Assembly (NCBI RefSeq): GCF_001645125.1
Contig: NZ_LXKA01000110.1
Span: 1 to 64,000 of the forward strand
Direction: 5' to 3'
Length of the DNA stretch: 64,000 nucleotides
Origin: Paraburkholderia ginsengiterrae
Lineage (GTDB): Bacteria; Pseudomonadota; Gammaproteobacteria; Burkholderiales; Burkholderiaceae
The notes beneath the pieces were generated by a model. That model was not told where the DNA came from, made no database searches, and saw nothing but the letters and a program-made list of their open reading frames with translations. Below, in pieces: positions 45,922 to 55,797 of this stretch. A program made the translations under genes and the position numbers. Within the stretch, counting starts at the first letter, position 1. Each line of letters starts with the position of its first letter.

Positions 45922-47487
45922 TCAGCCGTGCCGCGATTCCAGCGAAAACACCGTGACGGCCGCCTGCAACTGCCGCGCCTGATCCGCCATCGATGCCGCC
46001 GCGGCCGCCGCCTGCTCGACCAGCGCCGCGTTCTGCTGGGTCACGTCGTCCATCTGCGCGACCGCGCGGTTGACTTCTTCGATGCCGGTGCTTTGCTCCT
46101 GCGAGGCCGAGGAAATCTCACCCATGATGTCTGTCACGCGTTTGACCGCGTGCGTGACTTCGGCCATGGTCTGCCCGGCACGCTCGGCCAGTTCGGCGCC
46201 GCTGCCCACGCGCGCCGTCGAGCTTTCGATCAGCTCCTTGATCTCCTTGGCCGAGACCGCGCTGCGCTGCGCGAGCGAGCGCACCTCGCCCGCCACGACC
46301 GCGAAGCCGCGGCCCTGTTCGCCAGCGCGCGCCGCTTCCACGGCTGCGTTCAGCGCGAGGATATTGGTCTGGAACGCGATCCCTTCGATCACCGCGATGA
46401 TGTCGGTCATGCGCTTCGAGCCGGCCGCGAGCTCACGCATCGTTTCGACCACGTCGCTGACGAGATGGCTGCCGCGCGCCGCGACTTCGGACGCGCCGTG
46501 CGCCACGCCGCCCGCCTGCTGCGCGTTCTCGGCGTTCATCTTCACCGTCGAGGTCAGCTCCTGCATGCTCGACGCGGTTTCCTGCAATGCGGCGGCCTGC
46601 TCTTCGGTGCGCTGCGACAGATCGGTATTGCCCTGCGCGATCTCGCCGGACGCCATCAGGATCGACTCGCTCGATTCGCTGATGCCCGAGACGATCCCCG
46701 CCAGCCGCTCACGCATGTTGCGCAACGCGAACAGCATGCTGTGGTTGTCGCCCGCGCGGGTGTCGACGCGCACGCTCAGATCGCCGTCCGCGATGCGGTT
46801 GGCAATCTGCATGGCGTAATCCGGTTCGCCGCCGAGCTGCCGCGACAGACGGCGCGCAATCACCATCGCGAGCACCATGCCTGCGACCAGCGCACCGAGC
46901 ACCAGCGCGATCATCACGATGCGCATGTGTTGATAATCAGCGGTCGCTTCCTGCTGCGCGTCGTTGGCTTGCTGGCGGCGATAGTCGATCAGCGCCGTGA
47001 TGCGATCGCGCAGTGCCTCGCTCGACGCAATCGCACGGCGCACGAGTTCGTTGTTGTCGACGCCGGCCGGAATCGGTTCGAGTCCGATCTGCTGATGCAC
47101 GATGCCTTCCCACACCGCAGACTTGCGCAGCACGTCGTCGAACAGTTCCTGGCCCTTGCCCGTCTCGATCGTCGTCCGGTATTGATCGTAGGCGCCGTGC
47201 ATGCTCCTGAGCGAGCCGACAATGCTGTCCTTCAACTTTTGACGGCCGGCGTCATCGGCGGCGTAGCCGAGATTCGCTGCGGCCAGATCGGAATCGATCT
47301 TGTGGCGGTTGGCCTCTTCCATCCAGTAGAGGCCGTTCATGTGCCGATTGTAGATGGCATCGGTAATCCCGTGCATCGACGCCAGCGTGCTCAGCGAAGT
47401 CCCGCCGATCACGACGCAAAAGCCAATCACCACGGCAAACGCCAGCAGCAGCTTCCTGAATACGGGCATGCGGTCGAACCACTTCAT
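45922..47487 (-). CDS. Methyl-accepting chemotaxis protein without a CheR-tether tail
   Basis: This 521-residue receptor has TM1 (about 10-35), a four-helix-bundle-type periplasmic domain (about 36-190), TM2 (about 192-215), HAMP (about 215-268) and a signalling coiled coil to the end. The hairpin tip [28 protein letters not shown] is intact. The C-terminus ends SLESRHG and lacks the W-x-x-F pentapeptide seen in the receptor at 50653. The ATG at 47487 follows AAGGATA; eight upstream in-frame codons lack a site. The ligand is unknown. Confidence 0.92.
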   Translation of the reverse strand: MKWFDRMPVFRKLLLAFAVVIGFCVVIGGTSLSTLASMHGITDAIYNRHMNGLYWMEEANRHKIDSDLAAANLGYAADDAGRQKLKDSIVGSLRSMHGAYDQYRTTIETGKGQELFDDVLRKSAVWEGIVHQQIGLEPIPAGVDNNELVRRAIASSEALRDRITALIDYRRQQANDAQQEATADYQHMRIVMIALVLGALVAGMVLAMVIARRLSRQLGGEPDYAMQIANRIADGDLSVRVDTRAGDNHSMLFALRNMRERLAGIVSGISESSESILMASGEIAQGNTDLSQRTEEQAAALQETASSMQELTSTVKMNAENAQQAGGVAHGASEVAARGSHLVSDVVETMRELAAGSKRMTDIIAVIEGIAFQTNILALNAAVEAARAGEQGRGFAVVAGEVRSLAQRSAVSAKEIKELIESSTARVGSGAELAERAGQTMAEVTHAVKRVTDIMGEISSASQEQSTGIEEVNRAVAQMDDVTQQNAALVEQAAAAAASMADQARQLQAAVTVFSLESRHG

Positions 47488-47830
47488 TTCACTATCCTTC
47501 GCGAGTCGCAACGGGACACATGCGCCGCCACGCCGTCGCGAAACATTCGCGATCCAGCGGACACGTAGCGGCTATCCCATCTCATTTACGGCGGACAAAG
47601 AGGAGTCTTGATCTGATGAATGGCGGGTATAAGCGGGACAGGATGTTGTAAGCGGCACCGCGCGCCGACGACGAGGTTCACGAAAGGCCGGGCGCGTTGC
47701 GAGCTAGTGTCACCATTGAGTCCGTCTTTGGGATTTGTCTGATGTATGGCGAAGCGGGGGACTCTTAGACTTCTGTGGCTGCGTTGACCCCCACGAGTGG
47801 ACGCACGCGTTGTTGTAACTCTCCGACTTT

Positions 47831-47868
47831 TCCGCTCACGCATCCCCAGTGTGAGCGGATTTTTTTTT
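47831..47868 (+). terminator. Strong orphan terminator, possible small-RNA 3-prime end
   Basis: The stem TCCGCTCAC / GTGAGCGGA (47831-47839 and 47851-47859) is followed by nine T residues on the plus strand. No plus-strand protein gene lies upstream: the receptor at 45922-47487 and the DUF2239 gene at 47915 are both on the minus strand. It may therefore end an unannotated transcript from 47488-47830. No clear promoter was found in that gene-free stretch. Confidence 0.75.
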
Positions 47869-47914
47869 GCCTGTGCGACTCGTTGAGTTAACAGCGGCTA
47901 TGAGTCGACCGCCG

Positions 47915-48529
47915 TTATACAGGCATCGCGAAGGCGCGCTCAGCAAGCCGCGACACATGCTCGCGCACGTCTTCCGGCCATGCGGCCACGATCTCGCCCA
48001 GGCGCGCGCGATCGCCGGCATAGAGTGCACGGGTGGCCTCTTCATAGAGCGGCAGATTGCCCGCAAGCGCAGTCATGAAGCGATACACCGCTTCCTGCGC
48101 CGCACGTTGGCGGTCCTTGTTTTCACTCGCGGCGCGGGCCGCGTCGACCAGTTTGCGCAACGCGACCGAGGCGCCTCCCGATTGCCCATTCAGCCAGTCC
48201 CAATGACGCGGCAGCAGCGTGACCTCGCGGGCCACGACACCGAGCTTGGGCCGGCCACGCCCGCGCGGTGCGTCGTCCTCTGACGCACCGGCGTTTGGGG
48301 CCGTTGCTTGGGTGGAATCGGCGCTCGCCAGCCGCGCGACGATCTCGTCGGGCGTGCCGCGCAAATCGAACTCGACCGGACGGCTCGTGATGTCGTCAAA
48401 AACTAGAACCGGCGCCTGTTCGCCGCGCGCGAGCACCGCGCTGACCGCCAGCGCCACCTCGGGCAGCGTGCCCGAGGCGATGCGGCGATGTCCTTCGAAG
48501 GCGGTGCAGGTAGCAGGATGAGGGGTCAT
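47915..48529 (-). CDS. DUF2239-family protein
   Basis: This 204-residue soluble protein matches DUF2239 in plan: an N-terminal TAFEGHRRIASG segment, VLVFDDITSRPVEFDLRG near 42-60, a variable Pro/Ala/Asp linker, then RGRPKLGVVAREVTLLPRHWDWL near 90-113 and helical segments to the end. The RGRPKLGV-VLLPRHWxWL block resembles DNA-binding proteins. The family has no established function. A palindromic site pair lies just upstream of its start, which suggests specific regulation, possibly autoregulation. Confidence 0.85.
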   Translation of the reverse strand: MTPHPATCTAFEGHRRIASGTLPEVALAVSAVLARGEQAPVLVFDDITSRPVEFDLRGTPDEIVARLASADSTQATAPNAGASEDDAPRGRGRPKLGVVAREVTLLPRHWDWLNGQSGGASVALRKLVDAARAASENKDRQRAAQEAVYRFMTALAGNLPLYEEATRALYAGDRARLGEIVAAWPEDVREHVSRLAERAFAMPV

Positions 48530-48562
48530 GACAAACTCCGAAAAGAAGAATTTGTCGAATTA

Positions 48563-48601
48563 TATCCGGGTTAAATTAATACACAACATATTACCCGGAT
48601 A
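48563..48601. promoter_or_regulatory. Paired inverted sites upstream of the DUF2239 gene
   Basis: TATCCGGGT (48563-48571) and its exact complement ACCCGGATA (48593-48601) face each other with 21 bp between, about three helical turns centre to centre. They lie 34-72 bp before the DUF2239 start in an AT-rich stretch and between two minus-strand genes. A dimeric repressor operator is the simplest reading. Confidence 0.55.
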
Positions 48602-48618
48602 AAATTATGGTCGCCGCG

Positions 48619-50145
48619 CTAGATGGAGTTTCGGGCTTCACTGCCCGGCGCCTTGGCGGCCGTGTCAGGCAGCGGGTGAGCCAACGCGCGATAGCACAGC
48701 ACACGGTTGCGCCCCGCGTCTTTCGCTTCGTAGAGCGCCTCGTCGGAGGCGTTCACGAGGGCGCGGCTCGTGGCGAACGACTGCCCCAGCGTGGTGGCGA
48801 TTCCAATACTCACCGTCAGCACGTGGTGCGAACTCGCCACGTGGCGCAACTGGAGCGCCTGAACCGCGGCGCGAATCTTCTCGGCGATGCCGATCGCTCC
48901 GGCTTCGTCGGTATCCGGCAACAGCACGGCAAACTCTTCGCCGCCGTAGCGCGCCGCCGTATCGCCCGGACGCCGCACGCTCTGCGCAATGCAGCGCGCC
49001 ACGCCGATCAGCGCGTCGTCGCCCGCCGAATGACCGTACAGGTCGTTGAAGCCTTTGAAACTGTCCACGTCGATCAGCAGCATGGAAAGCGGCCACGCAT
49101 TGCGCTGGGCGCGGCGCCACTCCACTTCGGCATGCTCTTCGAAGGTACGGCGGTTATTCAGGCCGGTCAGCCCATCCGTGCGTGCCAGCACGCGCAACTC
49201 TTCCTCGGCGGCGTAGCGGCGCTGCAGTTGATGCGCAAACAGGAACGCCAGCGCGATGATCGTCGCGTCGAGCGAGAGAATCAGCGAGCCGATGATCCAG
49301 GCGCGACGCCGCCACCCCACGTAGATATCACGCGTGGACAGCGCCACGTCGAGAATCATCGGATACATGTCGATATGCCGGAATGCATACCAGCGCTCGA
49401 CGCCATCGATCGCCGCTGTGCCGAAGAAGTCGCCGCTCGGTTGCTGGGTGAAGCGCGTGTAATTGGCCGTGCCGGTCAGATTGATGCCAATGATTTTCGG
49501 ATCGTACGGACGCCGCATCAGCATGGTGCCGTCGCTCAGCATCAGCGCCATCGATCCGCCGGCGCCGAGGTTCATACCGTCGAACAACTTGCGGAAATAC
49601 GCGAGGCGCATGGTGCCGGCCACCACACCGGCGAAGCTGCCGTCCGGCCGCGAGATACGCCGGCTCAACGCAATGCTGGTTTCCTTGCTCGCGATCTTGG
49701 GCGTGAACGGGCGGCTGACGTACAGGCCGACGTTGGGCGAGTCGCGCTGCACCTTGAAGTAGTCACGGTCTGCGACATTGATGTGGCGCGGCGGCGAGGC
49801 TTGCGAATCGAACGTTACGACGCCGTTTTCGTCGGTCACGATGATCGAGCCCAGATCTTTCGCGCTTGCCGAGCCGTCGAACAGCACCATATGACGGATG
49901 GTGGGCGACAACTCCAGCAAGCCGGGCTGCTTCAGCCCCTCGATGACGGCCCGCAACGACAGATCGTAGATCTCCAGATTGCGCGACACGTCGCGCTCGA
50001 CGAGCAACGACACGTTGAAAACGGAATCCTGAGCGCGCCGCAACGCGTCATCGCGCATTTGCGCCAGCACCCATACCGCGATCGCAAGAATTGCGCTCGC
50101 CAGCACGATGCTAATCGCGATAACGATGTTCGGTCGGCGCGTCAT
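48619..50145 (-). CDS. Membrane diguanylate cyclase with Cache-type sensor
   Basis: The 508-residue protein has TM1 (about 6-30), a periplasmic dCache-like sensor (about 38-275), TM2 (about 283-310) and a GGDEF domain (about 330-490). The active motif is GGEEF at 401-405, with the inhibitory RxxD (RPGD) five residues before it, so it should make c-di-GMP and be product-inhibited. The start at 50145 gives TM1 directly after a short basic N-terminus; sequence further upstream in frame looks non-coding. Confidence 0.9.
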   Translation of the reverse strand: MTRRPNIVIAISIVLASAILAIAVWVLAQMRDDALRRAQDSVFNVSLLVERDVSRNLEIYDLSLRAVIEGLKQPGLLELSPTIRHMVLFDGSASAKDLGSIIVTDENGVVTFDSQASPPRHINVADRDYFKVQRDSPNVGLYVSRPFTPKIASKETSIALSRRISRPDGSFAGVVAGTMRLAYFRKLFDGMNLGAGGSMALMLSDGTMLMRRPYDPKIIGINLTGTANYTRFTQQPSGDFFGTAAIDGVERWYAFRHIDMYPMILDVALSTRDIYVGWRRRAWIIGSLILSLDATIIALAFLFAHQLQRRYAAEEELRVLARTDGLTGLNNRRTFEEHAEVEWRRAQRNAWPLSMLLIDVDSFKGFNDLYGHSAGDDALIGVARCIAQSVRRPGDTAARYGGEEFAVLLPDTDEAGAIGIAEKIRAAVQALQLRHVASSHHVLTVSIGIATTLGQSFATSRALVNASDEALYEAKDAGRNRVLCYRALAHPLPDTAAKAPGSEARNSI

Positions 50146-50437
50146 CTGAAGCTGTCCAGTTGACCACGCGCTGACCAGAGCGCGTGGGGAATTGGGCCGC
50201 GTCCGGTGAGGCGCGTGCCGTGAACCGGTAGCGTAACAGAGGCTCTGGTGCGCGGAACAGGAACATTCGTGATGCGTGCGATATGGCCGCGGCACGCCCG
50301 CACCAGCGCTTTCTCGAAGATGAAATGAAATCGTAATCTTATGCTTTCATCAGGCGAGAAATTATAGTCATTCCCCATTAAATTTCCGTGTTCTTCTCTC
50401 ATTTCGCGCAAGTTTATAGCGATATACCCGATCCGAC

Positions 50438-50465
50438 TTAAGTCCTCGTGCGTCCGATCCGATAA
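50438..50465 (+). promoter_or_regulatory. Candidate sigma-28 (FliA) promoter for the chemoreceptor
   Basis: TTAAGTCC (50438-50445), a 12-bp spacer and TCCGATAA (50458-50465) resemble the flagellar consensus TAAAGTTT-N11-GCCGATAA, with 7 of 8 matches in the -10 half and one extra spacer base. It is about 190 bp upstream of the receptor gene. The rest of 50146-50652 is otherwise gene-free. Confidence 0.4.
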
Positions 50466-50652
50466 CCAATAGATGGGATACCCGTTTGCGTCTTGTGTCG
50501 TTGCATGGCAAATCATGCAATTGGCATAAGACTCCGAAGGGAAAAACCGCGCGGGGCCGCCGTGATGTTCGGCAGGCAACTAGACGCTCCCATGCCCGGA
50601 CCTGAGAGTCCATTGCGAACACGTTCACGTTTCGTTATTGGAGAATAACAAG

Positions 50653-52392
50653 ATGTCACTCAAGCACCTCACGATCAAGACCAAACTCATCACGGGTTTC
50701 GGCCTTCTGTCATGCATTGTCGTCGCGGTTTCCGGGCTGTCCCTGAAAGCGCTAAGCGACTCAACCGATGGTTTCTCCAACTACGTGCACGGCATCAACG
50801 CACGCGCGGATATGGCGGTGCAGGTGCGAACCGCCGTCGACCGCCGCGCGATTGCCGCGCGCAATCTCGTGCTGGTGACCACACCCCAGGATCTCGACCT
50901 GGAAAAAGCGGACGTGCTGCGCGCGCACGAAGACGTGCAGACCGACCTGAAAAAGCTGAACGACATGATTGCGAAAGCAACCGACACCACGGAAAAAGCG
51001 CGCAGCCTCGTCGCGGAAATCAACCGGGTGGAAGCGTCCTACGGACCGGTCGCACTCGACATCGTCAACTCCGCACTGGCCAACAAGAAAGATGAAGCCA
51101 TTGCCAAGATGGACACTCAATGCCGGCCGTTGCTCGCCGCACTGATTCGCGCGACTGATGCGTATGCCGACTATACGCATGGCCGCCAGGAGCAATTGGT
51201 CAACGAATACGCCGCGCACTACGAGAACCAGCGCAATCTGCTGATTGCGTTGAGCCTGATCGCCATCGCGCTCGCGATCGGCGCCTGCGTGCTGATCACG
51301 CGCTCGGTGACCGGTCCGTTGCGCTTTGCAATCGACGTGGCGCGCACGGTGTCGGAAGGCGATCTGCGCACGCGCATCACCGTTGAGGGCCGCGACGAAA
51401 CCAGCAAGCTGTTGAATGCCCTGCGCGAGATGAACGAACGGCTAACGTCGATTGTCGGACGCGTGCGCGACAGCAGCACGAGCATTGCCGGCGCCGCCCG
51501 CGAGATTGCCGCGGGCAATATGGACCTGAGCCAGCGCACCGAACAGCAGGCCGCGTCGTTGCAGGAAACGGCAGCGAGCATGGAAGAGCTGACTTCCACG
51601 GTGAAGCAGAATGCCGACAACGCGCAGCAAGGCAGCATGCTGGCGGCAAACGCTTCGTCGGTCGCGCAGAAAGGCAGCACGGTGGTGAGCCAGGTGGTGA
51701 ACACCATGCACGACATCAGCGACAGCTCGACCAAGATCGCGGACATCACCGGCATCATCGAAGGCATTGCATTCCAGACCAACATCCTCGCGCTGAATGC
51801 GGCCGTCGAAGCGGCGCGGGCCGGCGAACAGGGCCGTGGCTTCGCGGTGGTCGCAAGCGAAGTGCGAAGCCTCGCGCAACGTTCATCGACCGCGGCCAAG
51901 GAAATCAAGGATCTGATCGCCACTTCCGTAGAAAAGATCCGCGACGGCTCGTCGCTCGCCGGCGAAGCAGGCAAGACGATGGCCGAAGTCACCCAGGCCG
52001 TGGCACGCGTGACGGACATCATGTCGGAGATCGCGGCGGCGTCGACCGAGCAAAGCCGTGGCATCGAGCAGGTCAACGTGGCGATTACGCAGATGGACAA
52101 CGTCACGCAGCAGAACGCCGCTTTGGTGGAACAGGCGGCGGCGGCTTCGCGGTCGATGGAAGATCAGGGCCAGCAGCTGAATGAAGCCGTGGCGTTCTTC
52201 CAGATTCTGACGAATCATTCCGCGGGAGCTTCCGGTGCCGGCTCGGCGTCTCATTCGCCTTTGCGCAAAGAGACGCCGCGGCGCGAGAGCGCTGTCGCAC
52301 CCGTGCGGCGCGCCGCGCGTGCTACGCCTGCGCCGGTTGCCGCGCTGGCAGCGGTCGCGGCCGGCGCGGAAGACGGCTGGGATAAGTTCTAA
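50653..52392 (+). CDS. Methyl-accepting chemotaxis protein with C-terminal tether motif
   Basis: This 579-residue receptor has TM1 (about 10-32), a four-helix-bundle sensor domain (about 35-190), TM2 (about 195-215), HAMP (about 215-268) and a methylation/signalling region with the tip [28 protein letters not shown]. An Ala/Pro/Arg-rich flexible linker of about 50 residues leads to the C-terminal GWDKF, which fits the x-W-x-x-F pentapeptide that binds CheR and CheB. The ATG at 50653 follows GGAG. The ligand is unknown. Confidence 0.93.
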   Translation: MSLKHLTIKTKLITGFGLLSCIVVAVSGLSLKALSDSTDGFSNYVHGINARADMAVQVRTAVDRRAIAARNLVLVTTPQDLDLEKADVLRAHEDVQTDLKKLNDMIAKATDTTEKARSLVAEINRVEASYGPVALDIVNSALANKKDEAIAKMDTQCRPLLAALIRATDAYADYTHGRQEQLVNEYAAHYENQRNLLIALSLIAIALAIGACVLITRSVTGPLRFAIDVARTVSEGDLRTRITVEGRDETSKLLNALREMNERLTSIVGRVRDSSTSIAGAAREIAAGNMDLSQRTEQQAASLQETAASMEELTSTVKQNADNAQQGSMLAANASSVAQKGSTVVSQVVNTMHDISDSSTKIADITGIIEGIAFQTNILALNAAVEAARAGEQGRGFAVVASEVRSLAQRSSTAAKEIKDLIATSVEKIRDGSSLAGEAGKTMAEVTQAVARVTDIMSEIAAASTEQSRGIEQVNVAITQMDNVTQQNAALVEQAAAASRSMEDQGQQLNEAVAFFQILTNHSAGASGAGSASHSPLRKETPRRESAVAPVRRAARATPAPVAALAAVAAGAEDGWDKF

Positions 52393-52479
52393 GCGCGACG
52401 CTCTTACGCTGACGCGCTGCGCCAGTACGGGCAGCGCGAGCGCAACGGCATGGACATAACGCTTGCGCCGGTAATCGGG

Positions 52480-54171
52480 TTACTCGACAGTCACGCTGCG
52501 CGCCGGCGCATGCGTGCGCTGGCGTGTCTCCCATCCCTCGGCAAGACCCACGTCGGCGTCGGACGGCGGCAGCATCGACGCACCGCGAACCAGATCCGAA
52601 GCACGCTCGGCGAGCATGATAGTCGGCGCATTCAGGTTGCCGTTGGGCTCCGTCGGGAATACTGACGAATCGATCACCCGCAGCCCGTCGATGCCGCGCA
52701 CCCGCAACTCGGAATCGACCACCGCCATGTCGTCTTCGCCCATGCGGCACGAGCCGCACGGATGCATCGTGCTCTCGAGATTCGCCCTGACGAACGCGTC
52801 GATCTGCTCGTCCGTCTGAACGCCGGGACCGGGAGCGAGTTCGGCATCGCGGAAACGATCCATTGCCGGCTGCCCGATGATTTCCCGCGTCAGGCGCACG
52901 CAGCGCCGGAATCCTTCGCGGTCCTCTTCACGATCCAGATAGTTGAAGCGGATCTCCGGGTGCGCGTACGGATCGGCCGATACCGCTCGCACGTGACCTC
53001 GGCTCTTCGGCTTGTTCGGTCCGGTCAGCACCATGAAGCCGTGGCCCTTGAACGGCTTGTCGCCGTCATAACGCATGGCCGCGGGCAGGAAATGGAACTG
53101 GATGTCCGGCCAGCGCAAACCCGCTTCGGAACGGATGAATCCGCCCGCCTCGAAATGGTTGCTGGCGCCCAGACCATCCTTGAACAGAAGCCAGCGCAGT
53201 CCGATCATGAACTTGCTGAACGGGTCCATCTTCGAGTTGAGCGTGACAGGCTCCTTGCACGCGTACTGGATATAAATTTCCGCGTGATCCTGCAGGTTTT
53301 CGCCGACCCCGGGCAGGTGATGCTTGACCTCGATTCCCGCCTTGCGCAGAACGTCGGCCGGCCCGATGCCGGAGCGTTGCAGCAGGTGGGGCGAACCGAT
53401 CGGCCCCGAGGCGATCAACACTTCAGCACGGCAGCGCGCGACATGCGTGCGGCCGCCTTGATCGTAAGCGACTCCAACGGCGCGCTTGCCCTCGAGAATC
53501 ACCTGACGCGTCATCGCGTTCGTCACCACCTTGAGATTGGGCCGCTTCATCGCCGGGCGCAGGTAGGCGTTGGCCGTCGACCAGCGCACGCCGTTCTTAA
53601 CCGTCATATGCATCGCGCCGAAGCCTTCCTGCATGTGACCGTTGCAGTCCTCCGTCTTGATGTAGCCAGCCTCCGCACCCGCCTCGACCCATGCGCCGTA
53701 AAGCGGATTTGCCATGTTGTTGCCGTTGTTGGTGCACAGCGGTCCCGCCGCGCCCCGGTATTCGTCGCCGCCGAACTTATAGGTCTCGGCACGCCGGAAG
53801 TACGGCAAACAGTTGCGATAGCCCCAGCCGCGCGCGCCCAGTTCTTCCCACTCGTCGAAGTCGTAAGCGTGGCCGCGAATATAGACGAGGCCGTTGATCG
53901 ACGACGACCCGCCCAACACTTTGCCGCGCGGACAATGCAACTGGCGCCCATTGAGATGCGGTTCAGGTGCGGTCTGATAACGCCAGTTGAATTTCGACGT
54001 GTTCATCGGCATCGAAAACGCGCTCGGCATCTGGATGATGACGCTGCGATCGCTGCCGCCGTATTCCAACACCAGAACGCTAACCTTCGGGTCCTCGGTG
54101 AGCCGGTTGGCCAATACGCAGCCGGCCGACCCGGCGCCCACAATGATGTAATCGAATTGCTCGGTAGCCAT
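52480..54171 (-). CDS. GMC-family FAD-dependent alcohol oxidoreductase (choline dehydrogenase-like)
   Basis: This 563-residue flavoprotein has the FAD-binding [16 protein letters not shown] at about 8-23, the GMC signature [20 protein letters not shown] near 81-100 and [18 protein letters not shown] near 255-275. The catalytic His/Asn region is [12 protein letters not shown] near 490-500 and NGNLNAPT near 530. It oxidises an alcohol to an aldehyde, passing electrons to the respiratory chain or oxygen. It is third in an operon after an aldehyde dehydrogenase and an NCS1 permease, 43 bp from the latter. Choline is the substrate of its nearest well-known relative, but the context argues for another compound. 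Confidence 0.88.
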   Translation of the reverse strand: MATEQFDYIIVGAGSAGCVLANRLTEDPKVSVLVLEYGGSDRSVIIQMPSAFSMPMNTSKFNWRYQTAPEPHLNGRQLHCPRGKVLGGSSSINGLVYIRGHAYDFDEWEELGARGWGYRNCLPYFRRAETYKFGGDEYRGAAGPLCTNNGNNMANPLYGAWVEAGAEAGYIKTEDCNGHMQEGFGAMHMTVKNGVRWSTANAYLRPAMKRPNLKVVTNAMTRQVILEGKRAVGVAYDQGGRTHVARCRAEVLIASGPIGSPHLLQRSGIGPADVLRKAGIEVKHHLPGVGENLQDHAEIYIQYACKEPVTLNSKMDPFSKFMIGLRWLLFKDGLGASNHFEAGGFIRSEAGLRWPDIQFHFLPAAMRYDGDKPFKGHGFMVLTGPNKPKSRGHVRAVSADPYAHPEIRFNYLDREEDREGFRRCVRLTREIIGQPAMDRFRDAELAPGPGVQTDEQIDAFVRANLESTMHPCGSCRMGEDDMAVVDSELRVRGIDGLRVIDSSVFPTEPNGNLNAPTIMLAERASDLVRGASMLPPSDADVGLAEGWETRQRTHAPARSVTVE

Positions 54172-54214
54172 GATATTTACCTGACTTTCTAATCGTGAAG
54201 GGTTCGCCGCCATG

Positions 54215-55741
54215 TCAGTAGCGGCCTTTGTCGCCTGTGGTGTATTGCGGAGAGGTCCTCTCGATCTGCGCGATAACCGATTCCTCATGCTTCAGATCGA
54301 GCGAGCGCGACAACGCGTAATACGCAATGCCCGAGACGAACAGACCGACCAGCCAGGCGAGGTCGACGCTGCCCATCGCGCGGGCAAGCGGACCCACATA
54401 CACTTCGTTGGCGCCGTCGAGCACGCAGAAGAACGGAATCATCGCGACGAAGCCGATTGCGTACGCGATCAAACCGCGCGCGCCCCATTTGCCGTAGAGG
54501 TTGTTGTGAGGCATGAAGAAGTGCGGGATCGCATAGCGCCCCTTGCGGACGAAAAAGTAATCCGTCAGATTGACCGCGGTCCACGGCACCAGGAAATACA
54601 GCATGACGACGAGGTAAATGTTCAGGACGGAAAGCCCCTTGCCCGAGGTATAGATGCTGAGCGCCACGCCGAGTTGAAGAACGACCACGAAGAGAATTGC
54701 CAGAATGCGCGCGGCCGGGGTCGGCTGGACTTTGCGGAACGAATCCAATGCCGTGATGGCTGTCAGCTTCGCGCTATAGATGTTCATCGCGATCACCGGC
54801 AAAAACGCGAGGATCGTGACGCCCACCACGACGCTGCCCATTCCCGGCGCCATATCGCTGCCCACCTGGTTCAGTGCGACCAGCACGTCGGTGGCATGCA
54901 GATGGTCCGCGAGCCAGCCGCCAATCGCGATCATCCACGCCCCGGACAACGAGGCGCCAAGGAATACCGCCGCGATCAGTTTGCCGCTCGGCGTGTTTTT
55001 CGGCAGGTAGCGCGAATAGTCGGACACATACGGTGCATACGCGATGTTGTAGCTGGCGGCGGCCGCGAATTGCGCGATGAATGCGGTCCAGTTGAAGCCC
55101 AGCGGCGGCGTCGGCGCGGCGCCCGGTGCGACAGCGGCAAGGGGCACGTCATGCACCCAATGCATCAGGACCGCCACCGTGACGATGCCGTAAAGCGGCA
55201 GCGACAGATACAACGCCCATTTGAAACTGCGGTGCATCCAGTCGTGGCCGAGCACCGCAAGAACCGAAGCCGGCACCGTGACGGCTAGCGCCACCTTGAT
55301 GGGGTCCCACGCGAACAGCGATTTGAGACCCTGCATCATCAGCACTAGGTTGACGATATTGAATCCCGCGAACACGAACAGTGTCGCCAGCAGGACGACC
55401 ACCACTCCGCGATAGCCGAACTGCGCTCTCGACTGAATCATCTGCGGCAGGCCGAGATGCGGACCCTGCGAGCCGTGAAAGGCCATGAACAACGTGCCGA
55501 ACATGATGCCAAGCGTGCCGGCTATCGTGGTCCATAGCGCGCTAAGACCAATGCTCGGACCAACGAAGCCGATGGTCATGGTGAAAAACGTGAAATTGCC
55601 TAGAAACCAGAACGGCCCCTGCCTGGATAATCTATCCGTTCTTTCGTTATCCGGAATGAAATCGATTGAGTGGCCTTCAATGACGCCGTGCTCGATCCCG
55701 GCTACCGCGCCCTTCACTGCTTCATCTGTTGCTTGCATCAT
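54215..55741 (-). CDS. NCS1-family permease (cytosine/purine/allantoin type)
   Basis: The 508-residue permease has twelve predicted membrane spans. The TM1 region ([24 protein letters not shown]) and the [10 protein letters not shown] loop are typical of NCS1 carriers of nucleobases, allantoin, hydantoins and some vitamins. Two adjacent ATG codons (55741 and 55738) are possible starts; both follow CAGGGG. It lies between the aldehyde dehydrogenase (56 bp) and GMC oxidoreductase genes, so it probably imports the substrate that these enzymes oxidise. Confidence 0.87.
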   Translation of the reverse strand: MMQATDEAVKGAVAGIEHGVIEGHSIDFIPDNERTDRLSRQGPFWFLGNFTFFTMTIGFVGPSIGLSALWTTIAGTLGIMFGTLFMAFHGSQGPHLGLPQMIQSRAQFGYRGVVVVLLATLFVFAGFNIVNLVLMMQGLKSLFAWDPIKVALAVTVPASVLAVLGHDWMHRSFKWALYLSLPLYGIVTVAVLMHWVHDVPLAAVAPGAAPTPPLGFNWTAFIAQFAAAASYNIAYAPYVSDYSRYLPKNTPSGKLIAAVFLGASLSGAWMIAIGGWLADHLHATDVLVALNQVGSDMAPGMGSVVVGVTILAFLPVIAMNIYSAKLTAITALDSFRKVQPTPAARILAILFVVVLQLGVALSIYTSGKGLSVLNIYLVVMLYFLVPWTAVNLTDYFFVRKGRYAIPHFFMPHNNLYGKWGARGLIAYAIGFVAMIPFFCVLDGANEVYVGPLARAMGSVDLAWLVGLFVSGIAYYALSRSLDLKHEESVIAQIERTSPQYTTGDKGRY

Positions 55742-55797
55742 GCACCCCTGGCTGCGATGAGAGGTTGATGGAATGGAGATGGATCCGGATTGCCGGT

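Noticed and set aside
50142-50579. 145-codon minus-strand ORF upstream of the cyclase gene, ending in an ATGA overlap with it
   Set aside because: The overlap looks suggestive, but composition and codon use are unlike neighbouring genes, no start has a clear binding site, and no domain is seen. It is left as probably non-coding.
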